Origin: Solibacillus daqui
GTDB taxonomy: Bacteria > Bacillota > Bacilli > Bacillales_A > Planococcaceae
Direction of reading: 5' to 3'
Assembly (NCBI RefSeq): GCF_028747805.1
Contig: NZ_CP114887.1
Location: 1,295,501 to 1,359,500 of the forward strand
DNA length: 64,000 nt
The notes under the pieces were generated by a model. The model had not been told where the DNA came from. It was given only the letters and a program-made list of their open reading frames with translations, and made no database searches. Shown one piece after another: positions 19,114 through 27,277 of this stretch. Both the position numbers and the translations under genes were made by a program. Every line of letters begins with the position of its first letter. Position 1 is the first letter of the stretch.

Positions 19114-20248
19114 CGTAATTAATCAGATTGAACACGCCGGTTTTGAAGCATTTATCGTTGGTGGCGCGGTACGAGATTATTATTTGACGAAAGAAAATAA
19201 TGACATTGATATTGCAACAAGCGCGTTACCACAAGAAATACAGGCAATTTTTCCACATACAATTGATGTTGGGATCGAGCATGGAACAGTGCTTGTATTA
19301 CATCAAAACGAGCCAATTGAAGTGACGACGTATCGTACAGAATCAACTTACACCGACCATCGTAGACCGGATGCAGTGCATTTTGTCCGAAATTTAGCCG
19401 AGGATTTGAAGCGTCGGGATTTTACGATGAATGCAATGGCGCTAAGTCAATCAGGTGATTTTATTGATCTTTTCGATGGTTGCAAGCATATTGACGAGCA
19501 GTTAATTTGCGCAGTTGGGAATGCTGAGGAACGGTTTAAGGAAGATGCGTTACGCATGCTTCGAGCCGTTCGTTTTGCAGCGCAATTAAATTTTAAGATT
19601 GACGATCAGACATTTGCAGCGATTCAAAAACAGGCAGCATCGATTGAGTTAATCGCGATGGAGCGTATTCAAGTCGAATTATCAAAAATCTTTACATCAC
19701 AATTTCCAACGCAAGGGATCCATTATATGCAAGAATCTAATCTTGCTAAGCATTTAAATGGTGAATTTGACTCTAAGGCTTGGCAATATTTCCAGTCAGA
19801 GAATCGCCAGGTCGGCTGGACGTATTTTTGTTTAGTGAATAACGAATTAGCGCTATTAACACAATACCGATGCTCGAATAAGGATAAACAGTTTGCTAAG
19901 CAGGTACTTGAAGCATATGATTGTCTTTTAAAAGGCATCGAAAAAATTGAGTTATTGTATTTTGATGTAGATATTTTGCGCACAGCGTATCAATTTACAC
20001 AGTGGCAACAGCAAACTATTAATGTTTCATGGGAGCAATTACAACAACAAAAATTAACATTGCCAATTCAGTCTGCGAAAGAGCTAGCAATTACTGGGCA
20101 AGATGTGATGGCTTGGTCGCATAAAAAACGCGGTCCATGGATTAAGGAAATGTTAGACACTTCATTACGAGCCGTAGTAAATGGTGACGTAGTAAACGAC
20201 AAACAAAAGTTAAAGGAATGGTTTCATGCAACTAACGTTGAAGGATGA
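19082..20248 (+). CDS. cca: CCA-adding tRNA nucleotidyltransferase
   Basis: Adds or repairs the 3'-CCA end of tRNA. A 388-residue class II enzyme with the nucleotidyltransferase signature [11 protein letters not shown] (~22-32), catalytic carboxylates in [20 protein letters not shown] and [16 protein letters not shown]. The ATG at 19082 gives the standard N-terminus, overlapping bshA by 32 bp. An alternative in-frame ATG at 19058 would add eight residues. Overlaps with bshA and birA indicate a tightly coupled operon. Confidence 0.95.
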   Translation: MIPKQWQIAIDVINQIEHAGFEAFIVGGAVRDYYLTKENNDIDIATSALPQEIQAIFPHTIDVGIEHGTVLVLHQNEPIEVTTYRTESTYTDHRRPDAVHFVRNLAEDLKRRDFTMNAMALSQSGDFIDLFDGCKHIDEQLICAVGNAEERFKEDALRMLRAVRFAAQLNFKIDDQTFAAIQKQAASIELIAMERIQVELSKIFTSQFPTQGIHYMQESNLAKHLNGEFDSKAWQYFQSENRQVGWTYFCLVNNELALLTQYRCSNKDKQFAKQVLEAYDCLLKGIEKIELLYFDVDILRTAYQFTQWQQQTINVSWEQLQQQKLTLPIQSAKELAITGQDVMAWSHKKRGPWIKEMLDTSLRAVVNGDVVNDKQKLKEWFHATNVEG

Positions 20249-21209
20249 AATTTTGCAGCGATTTTTACAGGCAAATGGTGAGCCGATATCAGGTCAGCAA
20301 CTGGCTGATGAATTTCAAGTATCACGGACAGCCATTTGGAAGCATATGCAAAGTTTGCAGCAGGAAGGCTACACATTTGAAACAATAAAAAAGCGTGGCT
20401 ATCAGTTAGTGGCAGTGCCGGATAAAGTGGATTTCGGTCAGTTAAAGCAGCTTTTAACGACGGAACGCTATGGTCAACAGGTGCATTATTTTGATAGCGT
20501 CGAATCTACGCAGTTTGTTGCACATGACCTAGTACGTCAAGGAGCGCCAGACGGGACACTTGTCATTGCAGAGCATCAATCTGCTGGCCGTGGTCGAATG
20601 ATGCGTGAATGGGAGTCGTCTCAGGGAAAGGGTATCTGGATGACGATTATTATTCGACCAGAAATCGCACCGCATCAAGCACCGCAATTTACGCTTGTAA
20701 CAGCTGTTGCAATTGTGAATGCCATGAAGACGATGTTTAAAAACTTCACACCACAAATAAAATGGCCCAATGATATTTTAGTAAATGGTAAAAAAACGAC
20801 AGGTATTTTAACTGAAATGATTGCTGAAGAAAATCGTATACAAGCACTTTTAATCGGAATTGGGATTAACGTTAATCAGCAGCTTGAGGATTTTCCAGAA
20901 GAATTGCACGACATCGCGACTTCTTTAGCTATTGAAGGAAAAGAATCAATAGATCGTGTACATTTAGTTGCACAGGTACTCAATTATTTAGAGCAATATA
21001 GTGATCAGTATGTGAAAAATGGCTTTACGTTAATCAAAAAGCTATGGGAAGAATCTTCTTGTACTATTGGAAGCCAAGTGCGTGCGACAACGTTACGTGA
21101 AGTTGTAGAAGGTGAAGCAATCGCCATTACCGATTCAGGTGTACTTGAGATTCGTCAGGCTAATGGTGTCGTAAAGGGTGTTTATTCAGCTGATATTGAA
21201 TTAATTTAA
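20226..21209 (+). CDS. birA: Biotin-protein ligase / biotin operon repressor BirA
   Basis: A bifunctional protein of 327 residues that attaches biotin to acceptor enzymes and represses biotin genes. It has an N-terminal winged HTH (~8-60, SGQQLADEFQVSRTAIWKHM), a central ligase domain with the biotinyl-AMP loop GRGRMMREW (~121-129) and KWPNDILVNGKKTTGIL, and a small C-terminal SH3-like domain. The HTH marks it as the regulatory type of ligase. The start overlaps cca by 23 bp behind AAAGGAATGG. The final bases lie in the left end of a dispersed repeat. Confidence 0.96.
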   Translation: MQLTLKDEILQRFLQANGEPISGQQLADEFQVSRTAIWKHMQSLQQEGYTFETIKKRGYQLVAVPDKVDFGQLKQLLTTERYGQQVHYFDSVESTQFVAHDLVRQGAPDGTLVIAEHQSAGRGRMMREWESSQGKGIWMTIIIRPEIAPHQAPQFTLVTAVAIVNAMKTMFKNFTPQIKWPNDILVNGKKTTGILTEMIAEENRIQALLIGIGINVNQQLEDFPEELHDIATSLAIEGKESIDRVHLVAQVLNYLEQYSDQYVKNGFTLIKKLWEESSCTIGSQVRATTLREVVEGEAIAITDSGVLEIRQANGVVKGVYSADIELI

Positions 21210-21390
21210 CTTGCTTCAGCAGTTTCTTTTTGTACTATAAGCAAAGTGATAGGTAAAGAAGTTCTCTACTATGTCTTTTATTCACGGGGATTCAAATCCC
21301 GGCTGAATCAATTTATTGCCGCCGGCGGATTTCACAGATTTATTTCAAGTCAGCTCGAAATACATCTGGACAAAAGTTAGCGAAGTGTAA
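21203..21390 (+). repeat. Structured dispersed repeat, deleted copy downstream of birA
   Basis: Begins with AATTTAACTTGCTTCAGCA (21203-21221), identical to the reverse complement of 62277-62295. It then holds GGCTGAATCAA, CCGGCGGAT..CACAGATTT (21301-21340) and AGCTCGAAA..ATCTGGAC (21353-21371), all found in the same order and in inverse orientation at 62044-62295. The double-hairpin module of the other copies is missing here, so this looks like an internal-deletion derivative. A GGGATT/AATCCC hairpin lies at 21287-21300. Confidence 0.75.
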
Positions 21391-21587
21391 TTTATTCCTC
21401 TGTACGTTTTCTTCTAAAATTGATATAGTGGTTCTAGGACAGTATCTAGTTAGCTAGAACTGTACCTAGCAAAGTAATTATTATACTACTATAAAAAATC
21501 TGCCTTGATCCATAGTGACAGGGACGGAAGAAAACACGCGTTAAATAACTTGTTTAGTAGGCAACTACTATTCTAAAAAAATCATTT

Positions 21588-21616
21588 TGTTGCAATTGCT
21601 GCAACATTTGTTTTTT
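21588..21616 (+). terminator. Terminator-like hairpin upstream of panB
   Basis: TGTTGCA / TGCAACA with a 5-nt loop (ATTGC), followed by TTTGTTTTTT. Short and AT-rich, so only moderately supported. Confidence 0.45.
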
Positions 21617-21655
21617 GACGCATGAAAAAAACCTAATTGTTTAATTTACGCAATA

Positions 21656-21694
21656 GGGCTCTTCTGTCTAATTTAAGATGGGAGAGCTTTTTTG
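21656..21694 (+). terminator. Terminator or attenuator hairpin directly before panB
   Basis: GCTCTTC (21658-21664) pairs with GGGAGAGC (21680-21687, one G-T), with an inner TCT/AGA step and then TTTTTT. It ends about 20 nt before the panB ribosome site. It may be the terminator of an upstream transcript or an attenuator for panBCD. Confidence 0.6.
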
Positions 21695-21723
21695 TTTTCT
21701 TCCTCAAAATGAAGGAGGACAAA

Positions 21724-22560
21724 ATGAAAACGACAGCTCAGTTTTTAACGATGAAGCAGCAGCGAGAAAAAATCGTCATGGTGACGGCTTATGATTATCC
21801 AGGAGCAAGATTTGCTGAAGATGCTGGAGTGGATATGATTTTAGTGGGCGATTCTTTGGGGATGGTTGTCCTTGGTTATGAATCGACGATGCGCGTGACG
21901 GTGGATGACATGATTCATCATAGTAAAGCAGTTCGTCGCGGCGCACCACAGACGTTTATCGTTGTAGATATGCCATTTGGGTCGTATCACGGAGATGTAA
22001 ATGACACATTGAAAACGGCGGTGCGTATGATGCAAGAAACTAATGCAAACGCAGTAAAAGTGGAAGGTGCAGGCGATATTGTACCAGTTATTAAAAAATT
22101 AACGGATGCAGGTATTCCGGTAGTTGCGCATTTAGGATTATTGCCACAATCAGCAGGAGTGCTAGGTGGTTATAAAGTACAGGGGAAAACAGCTGAACAA
22201 GCAGAACAGTTAATTCAAGACGCCTTAGAAGTTGAGCAAGCAGGGGCATGTGCGATTGTCTTAGAATGCATACCACATCAATTAACTGCGGTAGTATCCG
22301 AAAAGTTAACGATTCCTACAGTTGGTATTGGTGCAGGGCCAGAAGCAGACGGTCAAGTGCTTGTATTCCATGATTTATTGCAATTTGGCAAACATCATAT
22401 GCCAAAATTTGTGCACAGCTTTGCTCAGGTTGGCGATGAAATTGAACGCGGTATTAAAGGCTATACGGATGCAGTGAAGGCTGGTACATTCCCAACATTA
22501 GCACATAGCTTTACAATGAAAGAAGAAGAGTTAAATGAGCTGTATGGAGGCGTAAAGTAA
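21724..22560 (+). CDS. panB: 3-methyl-2-oxobutanoate hydroxymethyltransferase PanB
   Basis: First committed enzyme of pantothenate synthesis, transferring hydroxymethyl from methylene-THF to ketoisovalerate. 278 residues. [19 protein letters not shown], the metal-binding [11 protein letters not shown] and the VKVEGAG block are present. The ATG at 21724 is preceded by GAAGGAGGAC; B. subtilis PanB is 277 aa. First gene of panBCD, coupled to panC by a TAATG overlap. Confidence 0.97.
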   Translation: MKTTAQFLTMKQQREKIVMVTAYDYPGARFAEDAGVDMILVGDSLGMVVLGYESTMRVTVDDMIHHSKAVRRGAPQTFIVVDMPFGSYHGDVNDTLKTAVRMMQETNANAVKVEGAGDIVPVIKKLTDAGIPVVAHLGLLPQSAGVLGGYKVQGKTAEQAEQLIQDALEVEQAGACAIVLECIPHQLTAVVSEKLTIPTVGIGAGPEADGQVLVFHDLLQFGKHHMPKFVHSFAQVGDEIERGIKGYTDAVKAGTFPTLAHSFTMKEEELNELYGGVK

Positions 22561-23423
22561 TGAATGTAGTTACAACAATTGCACAATTACGAGAAATTGT
22601 TCTTCATGCAAAAAAACAACAGCAAACAATCGGATTAGTCCCGACAATGGGCTATTTACATGAGGGACATTTAACATTAGCAACGAATGCTAGACAAGAA
22701 AATGACTTAGTGGTTATGAGCATTTTCGTCAATCCAACTCAATTTGGTCCGAATGAAGATTTTGAGTTGTATCCACGTGATTTAGCGCGTGATACGAAGT
22801 TAGCAGAATCAGTTGGTGTTGATATTATTTTCGCGCCTTCAGTTGAAGAAATGTACCCTCAAGATGGTGGCATACGAATTCGAGCTGGTCGTCAAGCTGA
22901 ATTACTATGTGGTGCCAGTCGTCCAGGACATTTTGATGGTGTGCTTCAAGTCGTTGCTAAACTATTTAATTTAGTTCATCCAGATCGGGCATATTTTGGT
23001 CAAAAGGATGCGCAGCAAGTGGCGATTATTCAAACAATGGTACGTGATTATAATTTTCCAATTGGATTGAGAATTGTACCCATTGTACGAGAAGAAGATG
23101 GCTTAGCAAAATCAAGTCGTAATGTCTATTTAACGCCGATAGACCGCTCGCAAGCACCTGCTATTCAACAAGCACTACAGCTTGCAAAACGTGAATTGCA
23201 AGAAACACATGAAGTTGAAAATGCGCTCGCATTAGCAACAAAGCTAATTGAATATAATACGGACGGCAAAATTGATTATTTATCAATTTTAGCTTATCCA
23301 GATTTAACAGAAGTGACTGCGGAAACGGAGCAAATCCTGTTAGCCGTTGCTGTGTATATTGGAAAAACACGTTTAATAGATAATGAAATCTTTTCGTTAA
23401 AAGGGGCAATCGCACATGTTTAG
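22560..23423 (+). CDS. panC: Pantothenate synthetase PanC
   Basis: ATP-dependent ligase joining pantoate and beta-alanine, 287 residues, cytoplasmic. The class I-like nucleotidyltransferase motifs [14 protein letters not shown] (~24-37, HIGH-type), [12 protein letters not shown] and the KSSRN loop (~183) are intact. The start overlaps the panB stop by one base, and the gene overlaps panD by 8 bp. Confidence 0.97.
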   Translation: MNVVTTIAQLREIVLHAKKQQQTIGLVPTMGYLHEGHLTLATNARQENDLVVMSIFVNPTQFGPNEDFELYPRDLARDTKLAESVGVDIIFAPSVEEMYPQDGGIRIRAGRQAELLCGASRPGHFDGVLQVVAKLFNLVHPDRAYFGQKDAQQVAIIQTMVRDYNFPIGLRIVPIVREEDGLAKSSRNVYLTPIDRSQAPAIQQALQLAKRELQETHEVENALALATKLIEYNTDGKIDYLSILAYPDLTEVTAETEQILLAVAVYIGKTRLIDNEIFSLKGAIAHV

Positions 23424-23799
23424 AATGATGATGAATAGTAAAATTCACCGCGCACAAGTGACGCAGGCAGATTTAAATTATGTTGGCTCAATTACAATCG
23501 ACCAAGATATTTTAGATGCGGTAGGGATGTTAGCAAATGAAAAGGTGCATATTGTGAATAATAATAATGGTGCACGTTTTGAAACGTATATTATTGCAGG
23601 TGAGCGTGGATCTGGTGTGATTTGTGTAAACGGCGCAGCAGCTCGCCTTGTACAAAAGGGTGATGTTGTCATTATTATTTCGTACGTTTATGTAGACAAC
23701 AAAGAAGTAGATAACCATAAGCCAACTGTTGCGATTATGGGCGAAAACAACACAATTAAAGAAATGATTAGTTACGAGCCAGAAGCAACAGTAATGTAA
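23416..23799 (+). CDS. panD: Aspartate 1-decarboxylase proenzyme PanD
   Basis: Makes beta-alanine from aspartate with a pyruvoyl cofactor formed by self-cleavage. 127 residues. The cleavage site is Gly-Ser in LNYVGSIT (~residues 21-28), and the [13 protein letters not shown] and [13 protein letters not shown] blocks are typical. The start overlaps panC by 8 bp. Last gene of the operon; a repeat-associated hairpin cluster and a strong terminator follow. Confidence 0.97.
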   Translation: MFRMMMNSKIHRAQVTQADLNYVGSITIDQDILDAVGMLANEKVHIVNNNNGARFETYIIAGERGSGVICVNGAAARLVQKGDVVIIISYVYVDNKEVDNHKPTVAIMGENNTIKEMISYEPEATVM

Positions 23800-23874
23800 G
23801 AAAAAAAGGGTCTCCTTTTTGGACAGTGCTCGGCTCGTATATTAATAATCCGCTGTAGGCGGTGCTTCTGCAGT

Positions 23875-23950
23875 GGTCAGAATGAGGAACGAATGCTAAA
23901 AGCGTCACGTCCTGTGACAACGCATTCATGACCAACATCGTATTGGCCTC
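23875..23950 (+). repeat. Structured dispersed repeat, double-hairpin copy after panD
   Basis: Outer stem GAATGC (23891-23896) / GCATTC (23922-23927) encloses an inner GTCAC (23904-23908) / GTGAC (23914-23918) hairpin. It is followed by a second hairpin CCAA (23932-23935) / TTGG (23943-23946). The same two-hairpin plan, with conserved inner arms but different, still complementary, outer and second stems, occurs at 62091-62146 in inverse orientation. Confidence 0.7.
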
Positions 23951-23965
23951 CATCCTCGGCGCAAA

Positions 23966-24004
23966 GGGAATGTCCCAGAATTACTTCTGGGACATTCCTT
24001 TTTT
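23966..24004 (+). terminator. Rho-independent terminator after panBCD
   Basis: A perfect 14-bp stem, GGAATGTCCCAGAA and its complement, with a 4-nt loop (TTAC) and then six T residues. Confidence 0.93.
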
Positions 24005-24056
24005 GTTACAAAAAAAGGTTGTGTTGTTTCATTTTGTAATAATTATATTATACACC

Positions 24057-24073
24057 TGTAATATCTTTGAAAT
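24057..24073 (+). promoter_or_regulatory. WalR-like box upstream of the LysM/3D gene
   Basis: TGTAAT-N5-TGAAAT differs by one base from two TGTAAT half-sites with a 5-bp spacer, the pattern bound by the wall-stress regulator WalR. It lies about 75-85 bp before a YocH-like gene, and yocH is a known WalR target in B. subtilis. Motif and context only. Confidence 0.35.
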
Positions 24074-24144
24074 ATTTAATGTGTAAACTAATGGTAGTTG
24101 ATAAATAACAAATATTTTAAATGTAACAGGAGGAAATGGCTATA

Positions 24145-24732
24145 ATGTTTAAGCATAAATTAATTTTAAGCCTGTCTCTAGTCTTGTTCAGTTCAATTTT
24201 ATTTGTAAATACTACTAATGCAGCCACATATACAGTAAAAGCCGGAGATAAAATAGAAGAAATTGCAAAGCGTTATGATACTACTGTCCAAGAATTATTA
24301 GAATTAAATCGATTACAAAATGCAAATGATATCGTAGAGCACTTAGTATTAATATTACCTGAGGAAAAACCAAAAGAAACGCCAAAAGAGCAGCCGAAAA
24401 AGTCAGTAGAAAAGATAGAAACAATAGATGATTATGAGGTTGTTAAAACTTTAACAGTAGAGGCAAGTGCCTTTACGGCAAGTTGTAATGGCTGTTCTGG
24501 AAAAACAGCATATGGTATTGATTTACACAAAAACCCTGATATTAAACTAATTGCGGTTGACCCAGATATGATTCCACTTGGAACAAAAGTATGGGTGAAG
24601 GGGTACGGGATTGCCATAGCTGGAGATACGGGTGGTTCAATTAAAGGCGGGAAAATTGATGTCTTTATGAAAACAAAAAAAGAAGCGTATAGCTGGGGAC
24701 GTAAAAAAGTAGAAATCAAAATTCTAAAATAA
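24145..24732 (+). CDS. Secreted LysM and 3D-domain cell-wall protein (YocH-like)
   Basis: A 195-residue exported protein. Signal peptide (~1-27, cleavage near TNAATY), one LysM peptidoglycan-binding repeat (~28-71, YTVKAGDKIEEIAKRYDTT), a Pro/Lys/Glu-rich linker (~75-100), and a C-terminal 3D domain (~108-195) with the conserved Asp residues in AVDPDMIPLGT, AGDTGG and KIDVFM. This is the architecture of YocH-type putative muramidases/lytic transglycosylases. The ATG at 24145 is chosen because AGGAGG is only 2 nt from the ATG at 24136. It has its own terminator, so it is probably monocistronic. Confidence 0.88.
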   Translation: MFKHKLILSLSLVLFSSILFVNTTNAATYTVKAGDKIEEIAKRYDTTVQELLELNRLQNANDIVEHLVLILPEEKPKETPKEQPKKSVEKIETIDDYEVVKTLTVEASAFTASCNGCSGKTAYGIDLHKNPDIKLIAVDPDMIPLGTKVWVKGYGIAIAGDTGGSIKGGKIDVFMKTKKEAYSWGRKKVEIKILK

Positions 24733-24739
24733 TTAAAAG

Positions 24740-24780
24740 CGCAAAAACCATTTAGATAACGGGTTTTTGCGTTTTTTCTT
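24740..24780 (+). terminator. Rho-independent terminator after the LysM/3D gene
   Basis: CGCAAAAACC / GGTTTTTGCG with a 12-nt loop, followed by TTTTTTCTTTT. Confidence 0.9.
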
Positions 24781-24841
24781 TTATTTATAAATAATGTAAG
24801 TGATAATAAAATAGATATTTATGTATGAAAGGAAGAGTTTT

Positions 24842-25207
24842 ATGGAAATTATTTTAGCAGTGGGTGCAGTTTTAGGTGCGTTAACAGTAGCAATCGGTGC
24901 ATTTGCCGCGCATGCGTTAAAAGGCAAATTTGCGGAGGAACGCTATGAGCAAACATTTGAAACAGGTGTACGTTATCAGATGTACCATAGCCTAGCAATC
25001 CTAAGTGTTGGATTAGTGATGCGTGTAGTAGGGGAATTACAAATTTTAGAAGTAGCGGCCTATTTAATGTTGGCTGGTATTGTACTGTTTTCGGGTAGTC
25101 TATATGTACTTTCAGTTACTGGAATTCGAAAGCTCGGTGCCATTACGCCAATTGGTGGGGTCTGCTTTATTGCTGGATGGATTTGTGTTGCTGTAGGTGT
25201 TCTGTAG
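24842..25207 (+). CDS. DUF423 small membrane protein (YwdK-like)
   Basis: A 121-residue protein with four hydrophobic helices and the DUF423 hallmark AIGAFAAHALKGK near the N-terminus (~16-28), then YQMYHSLAIL and SGSLYVLSVTG. B. subtilis YwdK is of the same family and length. The ATG at 24842 follows AAAGGAAGAG; an in-frame ATG at 24821 lies before that site. No function is established. Confidence 0.88.
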   Translation: MEIILAVGAVLGALTVAIGAFAAHALKGKFAEERYEQTFETGVRYQMYHSLAILSVGLVMRVVGELQILEVAAYLMLAGIVLFSGSLYVLSVTGIRKLGAITPIGGVCFIAGWICVAVGVL

Positions 25208-25351
25208 CTAATGTTGTTCCAAATAGTCTACTTTGTTTTAGTTTATACATATGTAAAGATTCACATGAAATCTACTTTACACATGTAAAAAATTCAAGTT
25301 CGGTTGCATTCCAAATATTGTGGTGTTAATGTGAAAAATGAGGTGGAAAAA

Positions 25352-26686
25352 ATGGAAAACTTTGATTTGGCTGTAATTGGTGCTGGTCCAGGTGGTTATG
25401 TAGCAGCAATTCATGCAGCAAAAAGTGGTTTGAGGGTCGCGCTAGTAGAACGCGATAAAGTAGGGGGTGCTTGTTATAACGTAGGGTGCATCCCATCTAA
25501 AATTATGCTAGAACATAGTAAATTAGTGCAAGAAATTCGACGTGGTACAGATTGGGGCGTTACGGTACCGACAATTAATATTGATTTTTCAAAGTTAATG
25601 AAGCGAAAAGATAAAGTGGTCGAAGAGTTGTTAACGAATATTGAAACATTTATTGAAAACGCACAAATTACAATGTATCGAGGGGAAGCAGCGGTCACAG
25701 CTGAGCGTAAAGTCATTGTAGGGAATGAATCATTTTCAGCCGACAAAGTGATTTTAGCCACAGGTAGTACACCGTTTGTACCCCCATTTAAAGGGATTGA
25801 AACAGCAAATTACCATACTACGGATACGTTCTTTAGTATTCAAGAGCTACCAAAGCAATTAACGATTATCGGTGGTGGGGTAATTGCAATTGAGATGGCC
25901 TTTGCTTTAGCACCAATGGGAACAAAGGTGACAGTATTAAATCATAGTCAAGATATTTTACAAACGGAAGAGCCAGATGCACGCCCAATTATCAAAGAGA
26001 AAATGAAACAATTAGGCATCGAACTCATTACAGAATTCACATTTGAGGAGATTCACGCAGATTATATTCAAACGTCGATTGGTAATTTCCCGTTTGAGAA
26101 TTTATTGTTCGTAACAGGCAGACGTCCCAATACACAAATTGCTGACGCGCTTGAAATGGATATGGATGGTCGTTTGATCAAGGTGAATAATCATTATGAA
26201 ACAAGTATCCCAGGCATTTTTGCGATTGGTGATTTAGTCGGTGGTTTCCAACTTGCTCACTCTGCTAGTGCAGAAGGAATACATGCGGTAGATTTCATTT
26301 TAGGGAAGCATCCAAAGGTGATCAATCAGCAAGAAATTCCACGATGTGTGTATACGCATCCAGAAATCGCCACATTCGGAATGCTTGAACACGAAGCACC
26401 GTCTGATTCAATCGTAACAAAAATGTATTTACCAACAAACCCGAAAGCGTTACTTGAGGGCAATATACAAGGCTTTATGAAGTTTGTGGCAAGTCCTGAA
26501 GGGGATATTTATGGTGCATGTGTTGTTGGTGATGGTGCAACGGAAATGATTAACTCCATGCTAACGGCTAAAGTATTAGGGGGATCAGTCAAAGATTTGG
26601 CACGTTTAATATTCCCACATCCAACTGTAAGTGAACATGTTGGAGATGCAGCACGTTCAGTATTTGGTAAAGCGATTCACGCATAA
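25352..26686 (+). CDS. Dihydrolipoamide dehydrogenase-like FAD disulfide oxidoreductase
   Basis: A 444-residue pyridine nucleotide-disulfide reductase. FAD-binding GAGPGGY (~9-15), redox disulfide CYNVGCIPSK (~41-50), NAD-binding GGGVIAIEMA (~175), second FAD motif FAIGDLVGG (~290), and the C-terminal HPTVSEHV with the catalytic His-Glu pair (~428). It best resembles lipoamide dehydrogenase, but it stands alone with no E1 or E2 genes and is shorter than typical E3 (~470). It may act as a shared or alternative E3. AGGTGG lies 8 nt before the chosen ATG. Confidence 0.88.
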   Translation: MENFDLAVIGAGPGGYVAAIHAAKSGLRVALVERDKVGGACYNVGCIPSKIMLEHSKLVQEIRRGTDWGVTVPTINIDFSKLMKRKDKVVEELLTNIETFIENAQITMYRGEAAVTAERKVIVGNESFSADKVILATGSTPFVPPFKGIETANYHTTDTFFSIQELPKQLTIIGGGVIAIEMAFALAPMGTKVTVLNHSQDILQTEEPDARPIIKEKMKQLGIELITEFTFEEIHADYIQTSIGNFPFENLLFVTGRRPNTQIADALEMDMDGRLIKVNNHYETSIPGIFAIGDLVGGFQLAHSASAEGIHAVDFILGKHPKVINQQEIPRCVYTHPEIATFGMLEHEAPSDSIVTKMYLPTNPKALLEGNIQGFMKFVASPEGDIYGACVVGDGATEMINSMLTAKVLGGSVKDLARLIFPHPTVSEHVGDAARSVFGKAIHA

Positions 26687-26696
26687 TAGATAGTTA

Positions 26697-26732
26697 GAGC
26701 ATGTTCATAATATTTGAACATGCTTTTCTTTA
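26697..26732 (+). terminator. Rho-independent terminator after the Lpd-like gene
   Basis: GCATGTTCA / TGAACATGC stem with a 7-nt loop and a TTTTCTTT tail. Confidence 0.88.
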
Positions 26733-26788
26733 TAGCCAATTAGTTATTCGCTATAATGATGATACAAAAGACTATATGAGGTGCACCG

Positions 26789-27127
26789 ATGGAACAAGAA
26801 ATAATAGGAATTATTGAAAAAGAAGTGGAGCAAGCACTTTTTACTTGTATCGATTTAAAGATTGAAGAAAATTATATTGCAATGGGTCAAGAGTTTGCCA
26901 AAATACTAGCTCAGTTACAAAAGCATGATTTCATAAGCCCGACTTTAAAGGTAATTGTAGATCCCGAAAGCTGCTTAACGGAGACTCGTATTTTACTAGA
27001 AAGTTTGCAAGAAGCACAGCGTCGTCATACTTCGCGCGGTAAGCTTTTAACACATCGCCAAATATTAAATGTTTGGTTACGTAAGAATGTGCATTATCAA
27101 CGTGAGATTTTGCCTGGTTCCTTTTAA
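26789..27127 (+). CDS. Uncharacterised 112-residue protein
   Basis: I do not recognise this protein. It is soluble and mostly helical, with an acidic N-terminal half (MEQEIIGIIEKEVEQALF) and a basic C-terminal half (AQRRHTSRGKLLTHRQILNVWLRKN). It has no signal peptide or membrane segment. GAGGTGCACC precedes the ATG, and codon use looks like that of its neighbours, so it is probably a real gene. It lies between the Lpd-like gene's terminator and the leader hairpin of a CPA2 antiporter. No function is proposed. Confidence 0.65.
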   Translation: MEQEIIGIIEKEVEQALFTCIDLKIEENYIAMGQEFAKILAQLQKHDFISPTLKVIVDPESCLTETRILLESLQEAQRRHTSRGKLLTHRQILNVWLRKNVHYQREILPGSF

Positions 27128-27206
27128 TAAATTTTCAGAAAATGATAGAAAATTATTGCATGTTAGATTCTATTTCGTTAAAATAAATATATTCGAATAC
27201 GAGAGC

Positions 27207-27252
27207 AAGGCATGGTGGAGACAGTCAATCTGGCTACAGCTATGCCTTTTTT
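27207..27252 (+). terminator. Terminator or leader attenuator before the CPA2 antiporter
   Basis: AAGGCAT (27207-27213) pairs with ATGCCTT (27242-27248), with weaker internal pairing between, ending in TTTTTT. It finishes about 15 nt before the antiporter's ribosome site, close enough to act as an attenuator. Confidence 0.55.
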
Positions 27253-27277
27253 AGTGTATAAAGAAAGGAGACACCAA

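Larger units (their letters stand above)
21391..21723. other. birA-panB intergenic region / panB leader
   Basis: About 330 bp without a supportable gene. It contains an imperfect palindrome at 21434-21469 (CTAGG...CCTAG, arms about 16 nt) and two terminator-like hairpins listed separately. I looked for T-box and riboswitch cores and saw none. Confidence 0.5.

Noticed and set aside
21280..21310. tRNA 3' fragment suggested by a T-arm-like GATTCAAATCCC
   Set aside because: The base pair expected at the stem-loop junction of a T arm is missing, and there is no acceptor stem, anticodon arm or CCA end; more likely part of the repeat's hairpin.
21210..21723. Riboswitch or T-box in the panB leader
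   Set aside because: Hairpins are present, but no T-box core or known aptamer sequence could be found; the region is explained by repeat DNA plus terminator-like stems.
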